Shown here one piece after another: positions 24,484-35,382 of a stretch of DNA of 41,237 bases. The position numbers and the translations under genes were made by a program. Numbering within the stretch: position 1 is the first letter of the stretch; every line of letters begins with the position of its first letter. A model generated the notes under the pieces. It ran no database searches and was not told the DNA's origin. It worked only from the letters and a program-made list of their open reading frames with translations. Source of the DNA: Lenisia limosa (taxonomy: Eukaryota; Breviatea); NCBI GenBank assembly GCA_001655205.1, contig LPNZ01003216.1:1-41237 (forward strand). Reading direction: 5' to 3'.

Positions 24484-27400
24484 ATGGACTTCATCAACCT
24501 AAACTCCTGTATGTCTCTGCTTGGGGGGAGGTTCTGGCTGGTTGGAATAGCTTTTTTCCTCTTTTTGTTCATGCTTGTTGATTTCGTCCCCCCACCCGCT
24601 TTATTTTAACTCTTTTTTTTTGTTAGAGAGACATAGATATCTTGAATAAAACATGATACTGGTGAAAAAAGTAGTGTGTATCTTTTCATGGTCTATTATC
24701 CTCTTATAACAATGATCGTGTAGACCCAGCAACCCTCATCAAAGGCACCCCCAGAGACAGACCTCGTGTTCCTTACCCCGACCGGCCGCCGTTCCCCTCT
24801 AATCCCCACCTTGACNNNNNNNNNNNNNNNNNNNNNNNNNNNNNNNNNNNNNNNNNNNNNNNNNNNNNNNNNNNNNNNNNNNNNNNNNNNNNNNNNNNNN
24901 NNNNNNNNNNNNNNNNNNNNNNNNNNNNNNNNNNNNNNNNNNNNNNNNAAGGTGGCAGACGGAGATATTGTTTTTGGTCAAAGCAGCTGGTAGAAATTCT
25001 TCCATTCACAAAGATAGCATCATTATAACTAGGGCCTCACTTCGGTTCGAAAAAAAACCGATAAAAATATCGATAGTTTTCGAGCTTTTATCGAGAATTC
25101 AGTCTTTCAAAGTGAAGCCCTAATTATAACCTGTACAGCGACTTCGTCGCGCACGCAGGTTCCCTCTACTAAACTTGCGCCACTCGGACTTGGAACACTC
25201 TCTGACGCCGAAGAGGTTCCCATTTCACCCCAAAAGGTTGACATTTGTCAAGACTTGGAGATCAAGGTAAATTGCCTTCTTGTTTCTGGTTCCTTTCCTT
25301 GAAACAGGCAATAATTTTGACACTGCAGATGTCAACAGAACCCAAGAAATCGCCCTTCGTTGTACCCACTCATCAAGCCCAAGAGTGGCAACAAAAGAAC
25401 TGGCAAGACACACCCGTCCATGCCGCTCCTCAACAGCAGATTCCCCAAGCCTGTAAGCTGTTGTTAGTGAGTCTTGATTGATTTTAACCAGCCTTAGACC
25501 AAAATATTCAACAAACACCAAACCGAATCCTGAAGCCAACGAACGCACGACCAATGGTGAGAAATATGCAAATTGATAGACTCTTGGAAATCATTAACAT
25601 TGCAATGCTATGCCAATGCTATATTTTCTCTTATCTTTTTTTTTTTACATCATATCATATGATAATACAGTCACATTTTTAGCCCCATGATGAAGGTCTT
25701 CTACCACACCCCTGTCAAAGATCGCCCTCTGAGATCAAAAATGTGTTCCCTAGACCCCTCATGCCCCCTCAAAGTCAGAAAATTTGTTCATGTTTCTTGA
25801 TGACGTGTTCACCTCTGTCCGCGGTATGTCTCTAATGGTACCAGACAGTCGACACTTGTATTACGCAGTCTCTTTGAATCAAACGGCCAACATGATGAAG
25901 ATCCTCTTTCAAGACGTATGTTGCAGATTGGTACCTTGTGATTGTATTGTCTCCTCTCACCACCCAGCACACCAGTCCAAACTACGCTGAGCCTTCTGAT
26001 GGAGTTTGGGGGATGGTTTTCTCTTTCCCTCTCCAAAATTTGATATGATATACTATTTGAAGTTAACAATGGAATGAGCAAAATACATATCATATATTGT
26101 GGAAAATTAGTCTTTGTATTGTGTTTTATTTTTTCATAGATTTCCAATTTCACCCCCCCCCCNNNNNNNNNNNNNNNNNNNNNNNNNNNNNNNNNNNNNN
26201 NNNNNNNNNNNNNNNNNNNNNNNNNNNNNNNNNNNNNNNNNNNNNNNNNNNNNNNNNNNNNNNNNNNAGATTATTGCTTCAAGCAGGAGGAAATCCTAAT
26301 GCACAGGTTTGTTAATGAAATTGGGTTCAGTATTACAAACAATTTTCACTGACCGTGATAAGACCTGATACATTTGACTTATTGCGATCAGTGACGGTAA
26401 TATTATATCATATGATATTATATTATATCGTCTACTGTACTTATACAGAGTATATGATATGTTTACGAATGATGATATTTTACATTTTGTATGATATAGA
26501 GACAGTCTATCATAATATGATATGTATTAGTATACCATATTATGCATAATAGTATTAATATATTATGTATGAACATATAAATGAAATGCATATTATAATT
26601 TTTTTTAATAAATCCAACATGTCTAATGTCATGATCAAGGATAATTACGGTTTCACACCGCTGCACTATGCCGTCCGTCATTGCTCGGCCAACGCTGTCT
26701 GGCTTTTGGTCTCTTACGGCGCTTCTCTCTACGACTATGATAACCTTGACCTTGACTACTCCCCTGATATGGTATGCCTTGTGATGTACGTTTTTAATAT
26801 CCTCTGATATGGTATGCCTTGTGATGTAATTTTTTAGTATCCGCTACTCATTCTGCTGAGGGATTACTTATCGTTGAATCAACAAACGGAAGTAACATTC
26901 TAGGAGACACACAGGCAATTCAACCTCATGAATGCGGGCGCCATGATCCAAACCAACTGTAAGCCGTTGTCAGCTGAGTACCTTGCTGCTGTCTGTGACC
27001 AAAACAGAAGACCGATGATGGCCAAAATCATGAAGTTCATGTTGGTGGTGTTTTTTAAACACTCCGTCTTTTCGCAATTTATATTAGAATTTGGTAATAT
27101 CTTTCATAGGAACGTCATTTATTTCATGAACTCCCTCCAGGCTGGAGCATTGCCCTTCCCTCACAATGCCCATTGTCAATACAATGAAAGATGCGTTTGC
27201 TATGCTCCGAGACTCACGAGACATCCCGAGGTTGATATTTGACCCCAATGCACCACGGCCGCTTTGCTTCAACCTTGGCGCATCATTCGACCTTCCAAAT
27301 GAACTACCAGAGTAGGTTTCATCCCGTCTTTCCCTTCATTATGCTTCCCTATGATCTACAGTATTTGTCCCTCTAGCATTAATGATGTAGGAATTGGGCC

Positions 27401-29677
27401 AGCGACAGTAGCCATCACCCTGTCTATGGCCCTAGTGTCTACCCTCTTTCTCCTCTTGAAATTATGATGGCCATTCCTGCAAAGTGAGGACTGATTGTTA
27501 TCATTGCTTGTGACAATTTAGGTATTGGTCTGACCAACGAAAACTCACTCTCAATGATATTTTCATGAACTTGCCTTTTGAACGAGTAGGTTTGGCTATT
27601 ATTGGCAAATTCATATCATAGAGCTATGTAATATATCGATACTATATCATATCATATCCTATAATACTAGTACTAGTACTATATGATATGCATAATATAT
27701 CATATCACTTTTTGGATCATTTTCACACATGTGAACTATCATTTCCACGCAGTGATATGATACCTCATATCCACTCGTATGATAATTGACCGACAAGTCT
27801 CAATGATACTCTGATACATCGGGATGAACCCTCGAAAGTCGGTCATATGATCATATCACTAGTGGTCAACGTATACATATATTATACATTTATTGGTGCT
27901 TGAATATTGCACGTAACTGATCTCTTATTCTTTTAGGATGAAATGCTGCGGATGCAGAAAGCTGTTCAAGCCAACCAGTGGATCAAGGATACTCCAATAA
28001 GCAACTCGGTAGTCAATCAATTACCATTATATAAACTATCTTTCTCAACCTTTTTTATCTTGCAGAAATCAACCACCCCGGCGGCACATTTCTGGGAGAC
28101 CAAGAGTGAATTCTTTGGGCTGTTACGGCAGTTGGACTTTACCTTGTCACAACGTCTGAGGATATAAAAGGATATGACGGGTACCTCAAGTACAAGGGAT
28201 TCTTTCGACCATTTCACAATGCCTTCCAACCTAGTACACTATAATTATACTATATGATATGTATACTATCATATGATAGTTTATATCATAAGCTTTTCCA
28301 ATTATTTAATTTTTGTGCTATTTTTTGAAATTACTCAAAGTTGTAGAATTTAGTTTAGAAAGGAAAAAACTGAAAATTCTTACGCTTGAGGTACCCATTT
28401 TCTTATGATGTTTGTGATCTCGTGTTTTGATCCATACTAACATGTTTGTAAGTTTTGGGCGGTTTCTTCTTACATCATCACCCCCAGATTTGAGAGACGT
28501 TGTAGAGGAAGCCTTCAAAGACTCCTCAGCCTCAGAGACAGCAGCCGACTACCACAGAGAGTTTAATGCCATGTAGGAGGTTATTATGGAGAAGGCTGTT
28601 CCTTGTTTATCGCTTTACTTTTTATCAATGTTGTCTCATATCCACAAGTGATATAATCATATGACCGATTTTTGAGTCAAAATGATGAACGAAGATATCG
28701 AGAGGGGTTCATCTCAAATGTATTCTTGACGGTCAATAGAATACGCGTGGATATGGGACCACTGCGTGTAAAATGGCAGTTCACCGGTGTGAAAATGACC
28801 CAAATAATAGTGATATGCTAGTCATTCCTGCAGGTTGGAGCAAAGAACTAAGGAGGTGTTTGACATTGTCACAAAGTACGAACAAGCCGGCTCCCCAGAA
28901 GTACCACAGGAGCCCCAGAATAAAGTGTGTTTCTGAGGGGCACTGCATCACCTCTCATTATTTGCCCTCTTCATTTCTTCCTAGGGCTTTCACCTCGGTT
29001 CGAACAGTTCCGGTGAAATATCGAAAATTTCGAAGATTTATCGAGATATTTAGTCTTTTTTCGAACCGAAGTGAAGCCATATTTTCTACCCCTCATTTTG
29101 CACTCACACCAAAGCACAAAGACGACAGGAGAGTTCTTCAAGGCGACGCTACCCTTCTTGAGAACCTTGACTGGATCTCAAAATGGGACTCTCTTCCAAA
29201 AAGGTGATAACTGTATTTTCTCTTTGATCGGGTCCGTGATGGTGGGTTACACCGTCATTGCATATGATGATGCATGGTTATGAGTACTTTCTTTGTTGCT
29301 TCTACTACTACATGGACCAGCTTTGGCTTTGGCCTTGTACTGATACGCACTCAGCCTTGGTAGCCTTGGCGACTGGCTAAATCGTTCCTCCCCCACTCAC
29401 CTTCTCAGAGCCATGATGGAAGAAGGTCACCAGTCGGAGTATGTGGTATCCTGTCGAGGGTTGAAAGGAGCACGTCAGCGCCTTGCTTCACAGGATTTTA
29501 CAGACTATTTCTAAGCCGTTTTCGTTTTTTTTTTTTTGTACACTTGTAATTTGCATCTGTTTGATTTGTTTCTTCATGGATTTCTTCTTAGACCTTTATA
29601 GTAAACAAGAGGGTGATTTATCACGTTCACCATGCAAAGATTCAACATTATCAACATTGTCAGATTGGGTTGACTAA
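24484..29677 (+). CDS. Ankyrin-repeat protein
   Basis: The proposed start is ATG 24484 (MDFINLNS), spliced to a Pro-rich exon at 24724-24815 (GTPRDRPRVPYPDRPPFP). Exons follow at about 25159-25266, 25329-25451, 25491-25556, 25680-25778, 25820-25916, 26268-26306 (LLLQAGGNPNAQ), 26630-26771 (DNYGFTPLHYAVRH..VWLLVSYGAS), 26838-26871, 26911-27037 (LMNAGAMIQTN), 27141-27311, 27390-27480, 27522-27586, 27937-28008, 28066-28104, 28170-28230, 28487-28573, 28834-28927, 29109-29203, 29409-29493 and 29593-29677 (stop). TPLHYA and LLxxGAxxxAx are classic ankyrin signatures, so the protein is probably a cytoplasmic scaffold. The Pro- and Gln-rich N-terminus and the acidic, Ser-rich C-terminus (..LSRSPCKDSTLSTLSDWVD) look disordered. 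Two gaps (24816-24948 and 26163-26267) remove coding sequence. Splice choices around 28.1 kb are uncertain. Confidence 0.7.
24816..24948. other. Assembly gap
   Basis: N run inside the N-terminal coding region of the ankyrin gene; not next to a homopolymer. Confidence 1.
25030..25122 (+). mobile_element. hAT-like MITE, family A copy 2, with 8-bp target-site duplication
   Basis: The termini are TAGGGCCTCACTT and AAGTGAAGCCCTA. The flanks 25022-25029 and 25123-25130 are both ATTATAAC. A TAGGG terminus and an 8-bp duplication fit the hAT superfamily. It is 93 bp and non-coding, and sits in an intron of the ankyrin gene just before the exon starting at 25159. Confidence 0.88.
26163..26267. other. 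Assembly gap
   Basis: N run after C10, just before an ankyrin exon. Confidence 1.
26761..26840 (+). repeat. 40-bp tandem duplication across a splice donor
   Basis: Units 26761-26800 and 26801-26840 differ at 4 of 40 positions. Each contains CTGATATG followed by GTATGCC. The first copy supplies the exon end and donor (..PDM then GTATGCC), and the second supplies acceptor TTTTTTAG, giving a 66-nt intron (26772-26837). Confidence 0.85.
27714..27860 (-). mobile_element. Dispersed intronic repeat, family D copy 1
   Basis: On the minus strand it runs from AGTGATATGATCATATGACC through GTCGGTCAATTATCATAC to CACTGCGTGGAAATG and TGTGTGAAAATGATCC. The same order of blocks occurs on the plus strand at 28647-28801. 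It contains internal inverted repeats (AGTGATATGAT/ATCATATCACT and GACCGAC/GTCGGTC) and lies in an ankyrin-gene intron. Confidence 0.75.
28647..28801 (+). mobile_element. Dispersed intronic repeat, family D copy 2
   Basis: AGTGATATAATCATATGACC, GACGGTCAATAGAATACG, CACTGCGTGTAAAATG and GGTGTGAAAATGACCC occur in order, matching copy 1 in opposite orientation. It lies in the intron between exons ending at 28573 and starting at 28834. Confidence 0.75.
28982..29080 (+). mobile_element. hAT-like MITE, family A copy 3
   Basis: The element runs from TAGGGCTTTCACCTCGGTTC to TCGAACCGAAGTGAAGCC, with the core ATTTATCGAGATATTTAGTC shared with the other copies. Flanks TTTCTTCC and TTTCTACC are an imperfect 7/8 direct repeat. 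It lies within an intron of the ankyrin gene (28928-29108). Confidence 0.8.
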
Positions 29678-30087
29678 CAATGGGTGTTCTCTTTCGGTTT
29701 TCTTTGGGTCCTTTTGTGCTTTTCTCTTGATCCTCCGATTCGCTTCCCCGGGTCACCCAGGCGTCAAGTGCCGAGATCAATGACCCTGAATCGCGGTACG
29801 ATTTGGGAACGATATGCAAAATGGCGGGGTGGGGGGGGNNNNNNNNNNNNNNNNNNNNNNNNNNNNNNNNNNNNNNNNNNNNNNNNNNNNNNNNNNNNNN
29901 NNNNNNNNNNNNNNNNNNNNNNNNNNNNNNNTTTCTTTTTGTTTTTTTTTCAGAAAAAAAATTAAAATACAAAATTGAAATAATAAAAATCATAGTCATA
30001 AAAGGACAGCGAATAGGGATAGTTTGGTAGCATCCTTCCTCCCCAGTCCCCCACTTGCTACCTTGTTCTTGTCACCCCCCCCCCGCA
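29678..30087. other. Intergenic stretch with a gap
   Basis: This lies between the ankyrin-gene stop and the methyltransferase start. It contains G8 at 29831-29838, gap 29839-29931, A/T-rich low complexity and C10 immediately before the next ATG. No coding sequence is supported. Confidence 0.5.
29839..29931. other. Assembly gap
   Basis: N run after G8, intergenic. Confidence 1.
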
Positions 30088-32287
30088 ATGTTGGATGGAG
30101 AACGGTGCTTCACGGCTAACGAGGGAGTTTCCTTCACTACAAAGGATGTCACGATCGGCTACATTTCGTTTAAAGTTGGGGGATAGTTAACGGGTATAAG
30201 GAATCTTGTGTGGGAGGGAGAGAGGGTCAACAAACAAATGAGAATAAATTGCCATAAAGGTGCTCTTGGGATTGCTCTCTTATCACATTTTTATTGCTCT
30301 CTTATCTCATTTTTATTTTTAAAGTAACGAGGATTATTATTTTGAGTTACCAAAATCAAAGAAAGAAAATGATATGTTGCAATATTGCCTTTGTGTGGAG
30401 TAGGGCACCTGTAGGGGTACAAAGCAGCTTCTGATTTTCTCAGATTGATGAAGGTGAACAGTTTTCAGGCAATAACTTTTATGCTGAAAAGACTGGGTAA
30501 GCTTCAGCAAAGTTGCTGTCTCAGAATGCTGTGTCTGGATTAGATTGGGACTATCAATACAATTCTATTCTCTTGATTCACCGTTACTTACTATGCTGCA
30601 TTTATTGCCCCTTCCTTCCTAATAGACTACCCTCCTTTGACCCGCCCCCCAGGCTTTTTGTTTGGCCTGCTGCTAACATTTTGGGACAGTTCCTGGAGAG
30701 ATTTCCCCAGGTATTTGTTGGGTAAGGCTTCACTTCGGTTCGGGAAAATATCGATAGTTTTCGAGGATTTATCGAGAAATTCAGTCTTTTTTGAACCGAA
30801 GTGAAGCCCAAGGTATATGACCTCTCATGAATCAATAGGGGGGGTGTATTTGTTTGGGAATGACGGCTGACATTTTCAGCTTCTTTGTGGAACTGAGGCA
30901 GTGGAACTTGGCGCTGGAGTCGGCATTTCAGGTGAAAGAGAAATGTCACTACCAGTGATTTGTTGCAATGCCCCATACATTAGAGTCAGTCGCGCTCTAT
31001 TTATCAGAACTGTGTAGTGTACTACGATGTACATATTTCCCTTCTAAGTAACAGTACATCCTTTTGGTATTAATAGAAGAGGCAAGGAATGACATTGATA
31101 GGAATTGTTGCAGCCTATGCGCAGCCACGCCATCTTGTACTCACGGATGGTGTGCCTCTTGCTGTTGACCTTCTGCGGAGGAATGTCATGAAGAACGGAC
31201 TTGGTAAGGAGTTGCCTCATATTATTGGAACTGGGTTCTCAGCTGATAGAAAAATTCACTTTGGCTTGATTCTCATTTCTGACATAATCTGGGAATCCAA
31301 CATGTGTTTAGATTTTTGGCTTATTTTTGCTGATCACTCAGAGGGCGTGGATTGCAGAGTGCTGGACTGGGCAGATCCACAACCAAGAACAACTTTAGAT
31401 ATGCATCATGGAGTAGAGGTTCTCTTTGGAAGGTGACGAACGTTATTTGCTGATGTTAAGCAATATTATGAAATATGACCACCAACATCCATATATTCGT
31501 ATGATGATTATATATCATTGGTGCAACATGATATATTGGCTTTTTTCCCTGAAAAGCCAAAATTATTATGTTGTCCATGATATGGCTCTTTTCCCATTTC
31601 TCTAAACTGATCGCAAAGTGACCTGGTGTGGCAGTATGAGCCCATGGATATCTTGTTCGCTTGTGTGTCAAAAACCCTTGCGGCTGATGGGGTGTTCTAC
31701 CTGGCTTTTATCCCAAGAAGCCAGTTCCTTGAAGTTAGTCACATTTTTATGATGCTTCAAATCTGTCATTTCTCAACTAATTTCCAGGACTGCTTGTTTG
31801 AGATCTCAAGTCGATATGGGCTGACACACAGAGTATGTTGGTGCCATTTGCTTCGGAAAGGGGAGTGGGAGGAAACCAATGGCATTCTTGATTATGANNN
31901 NNNNNNNNNNNNNNNNNNNNNNNNNNNNNNNNNNNNNNNNNNNNNNNNNNNNNNNNNNNNNNNNNNNNNNTCAGTTTTGGGTTTAAAAATACAAAAAAAC
32001 CATTTCAAGAAGAAAGCAGAGTAAAAATATCAGCACCCACACTATTCGACAAGTTTTCATTTTGCTAACTGTACTTGGATTATGATGTTTGAGCTCACCC
32101 CCCCCCCCCANNNNNNNNNNNNNNNNNNNNNNNNNNNNNNNNNNNNNNNNNNNNNNNNNNNNNNNNNNNNNNNNNNNNNNNNNNNNNNNNNNNNNGTGAG
32201 ATCTATGCCTTCCATTTCAAAGGAACCACACCCAGTACCTGGACTACACCCTTCAATCAGAACATTGTGTCAACAATACTCTTGTAA
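30088..32287 (+). CDS. METTL21-like (methyltransferase 16 family) protein lysine methyltransferase
   Basis: The start ATG 30088 (MLDGERCFTANEG) is the first in frame with the exon chain. Exons are about 30088-30172, 30436-30498, 30527-30600, 30652-30709 (VWPAANILGQFLERFPQ), 30880-30930 (VELGAGVGIS), 31102-31204 (HLVLTDGVPLAVDLL), 31340-31433 (VLDWADPQ), 31622-31734 (SDLVWQYEPMDILF) and 31788-31832, ending at 32196-32287 (..IVSTILL). The order WPAA, then SAM-binding motif I ELGAGxGxxG, then LTD, LDW and GSDLVW matches the METTL21/methyltransferase-16 family, which trimethylates lysines on cytosolic proteins such as chaperones and elongation factors. The exact substrate cannot be told. Gaps 31898-31970 and 32111-32195 remove part of the C-terminal region. 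The gene ends 25 nt from the stop of the convergent sulfurtransferase. Confidence 0.8.
30718..30810 (+). mobile_element. hAT-like MITE, family A copy 4
   Basis: GGCTTCACTTCGGTTCG and CGAACCGAAGTGAAGCC form a perfect 17-bp inverted repeat. The core ATATCGATAGTTTTCGAGGA matches copy 2. It lies in the methyltransferase intron that starts at 30710, almost touching the 5' splice site. Flanks AGGTATTTG and AGGTATATG resemble a target-site duplication. Confidence 0.85.
31898..31970. other. Assembly gap
   Basis: N run in an intron of the methyltransferase gene or in its missing C-terminal exon. Confidence 1.
32111..32195. other. Assembly gap
   Basis: N run after C12 plus A, upstream of the last methyltransferase exon. 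Confidence 1.
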
Positions 32288-32312
32288 CGGTTGAGGTTTA
32301 TGGTTGCTGATT

Positions 32313-34999
32313 TTAGTTCTGACGTAAATGCAGATGATGATACTGCGTACAGGACAAAAATATTGGGGAAACAACGGAACATAAATACATCGTGGGATGG
32401 AAGAGAGACAGAAAAGCTAAGGAAGTACCTTGTTGCCATATTTGGGGTTGCCATACTCAGCCCAACTGCCATCATAAAGAGCTAGAGACGTTATATTATA
32501 CAAATAATATGTTTGCATAGGGATACGAACACGAAACGCTCCAATCCATCCCACCGAAGTTGGACCCTCCGGCCGCCTTGATCGCCAGAGCCACGACTGC
32601 AGCAGACACGCCGGAGCCGCAGGAGGTAATGGTTGGCTTGGAGATGGACACGCCGACACGTGCCAAATGCTGGAGGGTTACCGGACCCCAAAACTCAGCC
32701 AATTCCTTCGAAACTCTGAAATATTTCTGTAAGAAAAGCTATTTTTTAAAAGTTGATTGCAAAGGGCCCTACTTCATACGAACTTTACAACATGTAAAAG
32801 ACTAGAGAAAGATGGTAGTCCTTGTGAGCAGGTCCTTTTAACCAAGTAAAAACGTTTATTACTTATTCATTGAGCAGGGTTACAAATGCCCCACTAACCT
32901 GAGCCAGCTCCGGGCCTTGGAGGAGACAAGGGTACGAGGCAATCGGATCAAAAAGGGACCTGCGGGAGGGTAAATGAAGGAGATTTCGTTGAAGAATATT
33001 ATCACACAGCTTTGTTGTCTGTATTATTTTGTGCTGAATAGTGACTTCTGTTTTTTTTTTGCTTTGGAGTTTTTGCAATATTCGGTTGTGATTAGCAAAT
33101 GAACAACATCCACTTACAAAATACAACCATAGCGCTTAGAGAAACCAAGTAAAAAAGAAAATTTATGAGACAGAAAAAAACCCTCAAAATCAACTTGATC
33201 GCTCCATGTACTGAACCCACATGAAAGGCACTGATGTTGATTCAGGCATGTGTCCCTTATGCAGTCCTGGGCGAGGCTCTCTAAACGGTCAAATACGCAG
33301 CTCTATAATAATGAAACTGGCTTTTTGGAGAATATGTATTTGTACATATACTGAACACTAAATTATTCACATTATCAAAAACCACTAAAATGACGAAATG
33401 TTGTGATCCAAGACTTATGGGTCAGGACTTATCTCGTTCAGTGTATGTGTATTCAAATTTCGCATCCACCCACATCCACCATTATTATATTTCTTGAAAT
33501 ACCCCCCACTCTTCAAGTCCCTCAAATCTGGGGCCTGGACGTCCATCAAGAATCTGAATTTTGCCCTAAGATCATAAAAACTTATATCATATAATATACT
33601 ATATAATATATTTATGAGTGTGTGTGTGTGTATCATAAATAAGTGAATTGATATCCCAGCTGCCCCCCCCCCCCCCNNNNNNNNNNNNNNNNNNNNNNNN
33701 NNNNNNNNNNNNNNNNNNNNNNNNNNNNNNNNNNNNNNNNNNNNNNNNNNNNNNNNNNNNNNNNNNNNNNNNNNNNNNNNNNNNNNNNNGGACCTGATTT
33801 ATGATTGTCTAGAAATAAATTCAGATTGGAGTTAACATCCACCCGGAGAGATAAACTATTGCGAGAAAATACGGACAAAAGCTTCAGTTCACTGATTTAA
33901 AAAGAATCGATACGCTGTGAATAGTTCAGCTACGAAAACAAAATCAACAGGAGGCAATCGAAGACATACCGCAACTCCAGTGTCGCGTTGGGTGTGGTCA
34001 TTGCTTTCCGATACGCCGCCGTCAGCCTCCAACCAGGCAGGCATGCCGCCATTGAGGACTGAAACGTTGTGGTGGCCAAAGAGACGGAATGTATACCACA
34101 CCCTGCGTGGTTAATCTTGCTGATTTAGAGACGATTTATTCACTGCCGACCTTGGAGCCGAGAACATTCCATGACCGTCATAAATGACGACAGGCTCGCG
34201 ACTGTCCTTGACTCCCATCTCGGAACTGAACCGACGGAACTGCTCTAACGACGGAAACATGTGTGGAAGCTCATCTAGACCGTGAACTGTGAAGATACTG
34301 CTACAGCCTTGTCTTTGCTCCTGGCTGAAGAATTTAACACCTCCACTTTTACAAATTAATGAAAGAAACTACTATTTCCAGAAAATAGAAGACTACTCCA
34401 AGAAGTCCAAAGGACTTTATTCTTCAATAGTTTCAGAGAAGGTAATTTGTGACTAATAAATATTGTTCGCTTGAAGCTGAGGATAATACCAAAATATATT
34501 TGAGTTGCCACCAACCATGGGGAGAAGAAAACTCGTCAAGGGGCCAGAAACGAGCACCTGGGATACAACGCTCATCGAACTCGGCCTCCGCGTTCCTGTT
34601 GGATGGTGATTAATATTATGTAGAGAAAGCAATAATAATGAGAATTCAAAAAATAAAACAAAGCAAACTTTATATCATCAAGTTTTCTATCCTATCTAAT
34701 AAAATCAAAGTACGTGAAAAGGTTCTACTTTGATTCTCTTCTACCTTTCCATTTTGGGGAGGTACCATGACGCATCAATCACCTGAATATGAGTAAATCT
34801 GTGCTTTTGGCCAAAATGGAGAGATAGAAGTCTTCATGGAATATTACCTACTCTAACAGACGCAAGATGGCTCTTCAGCCATGAAGCGGAGACAAGGGGG
34901 CGGGGAAGAGTCACCGCTGATAACGTAATCAAAAGACCTTCATAAAAATCCAAGCTAATCCCTCTTCCTACCCTTCATCAATGCACCTGCCTTCATCAT
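32313..34999 (-). CDS. MST: 3-mercaptopyruvate sulfurtransferase (tandem rhodanese domains)
   Basis: Start ATG is at 34997-34999 (MMKA), spliced to 34852-34916 (LPRPLVSASWLKSHLASVR), 34746-34782 (VIDASWYLPKM), 34518-34597 (CIPGARFWPLDEFSSP), 34152-34288 (LPHMFPSLEQF; VVIYDGHGMFSAPR) and 33968-34104 (RLFGHHNVSVLNGGMPAW). Then come 33790-33876, gap 33677-33789, 33220-33280 (EPRPGLHKGHMPEST), 32899-32957, 32560-32655 (TITSCGSGVSAAVVALA), 32431-32479 (ALYDGSWAEYG) and the end at 32313. The first rhodanese domain is the usual inactive one. The second carries catalytic Cys in a CGSGVS loop, which fits mercaptopyruvate sulfurtransferase rather than thiosulfate sulfurtransferase (Lys/Arg-containing loop). 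It transfers sulfur from 3-mercaptopyruvate in cysteine catabolism. No clear organelle-targeting leader is visible. The terminal exon choice is less certain. Confidence 0.88.
33677..33789. other. Assembly gap
   Basis: N run adjoining C14 (33663-33676), between the two rhodanese domains of the sulfurtransferase. Confidence 1.
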
Positions 35000-35382
35000 T
35001 TTAATCACAGCCACTTATAATGATGATGAAACTGTGAAAAGCAAAAACTGAGCAAAAAGGAAATTCGGGGAATTGTTAAAGCATATAACTCCTGGAGTTT
35101 ATATCCTTCTCAAATCACAAGCTAAATGTTTATCCAACACTATAAAAGCGCCAAAAAATATTAGAAACTAAGATATAAAAGGTATTTCAAAAAGGACTTT
35201 GAATTTACAGCACAAAACGGATGGGATTCTAAGATATGATGACTTTTTACCGTAAAAGGCAAGTCAGTATATTTTTCAATCCCAAAGCCTTTTCGGGGAA
35301 AATAAAAGAGAATATATGACTTGTAATCATATTTCTTTATTACAATCATAAAAACCTTTGATAATTTCTGATAATAGTCAAA
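35000..35382. promoter_or_regulatory. Divergent intergenic region between the sulfurtransferase and Cys-rich genes
   Basis: The region is 383 nt between two start codons on opposite strands and is AT-rich. TATAAAAG at 35141-35148 on the plus strand is the best TATA-like match, about 235 nt before the Cys-rich ATG. No other element is recognised. Confidence 0.4.

Noticed and set aside
24645-24650. AATAAA as the polyadenylation signal of the plus receptor gene
   Set aside because: It lies over 800 nt after the stop and within the proposed first intron of the ankyrin gene, so it could belong to neither.
28105-28130. A 26-nt intron or a frameshift in the ankyrin gene near 28.1 kb
   Set aside because: A 65-nt intron ending ..ATAAAAG keeps the frame (WETK to YDGYLKYKGFF) without an unusual intron size, so the tiny intron is not needed.
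30075-30090. C10 tract before the methyltransferase ATG as a splice-acceptor tract
   Set aside because: No AG separates the tract from the ATG, so it is not counted in the splice-site homopolymer pattern.
32257-32340. Overlap of the methyltransferase and sulfurtransferase coding ends
   Set aside because: An alternative acceptor gives a sulfurtransferase stop at 32313-32315, which leaves a 25-nt spacer and needs no overlap.
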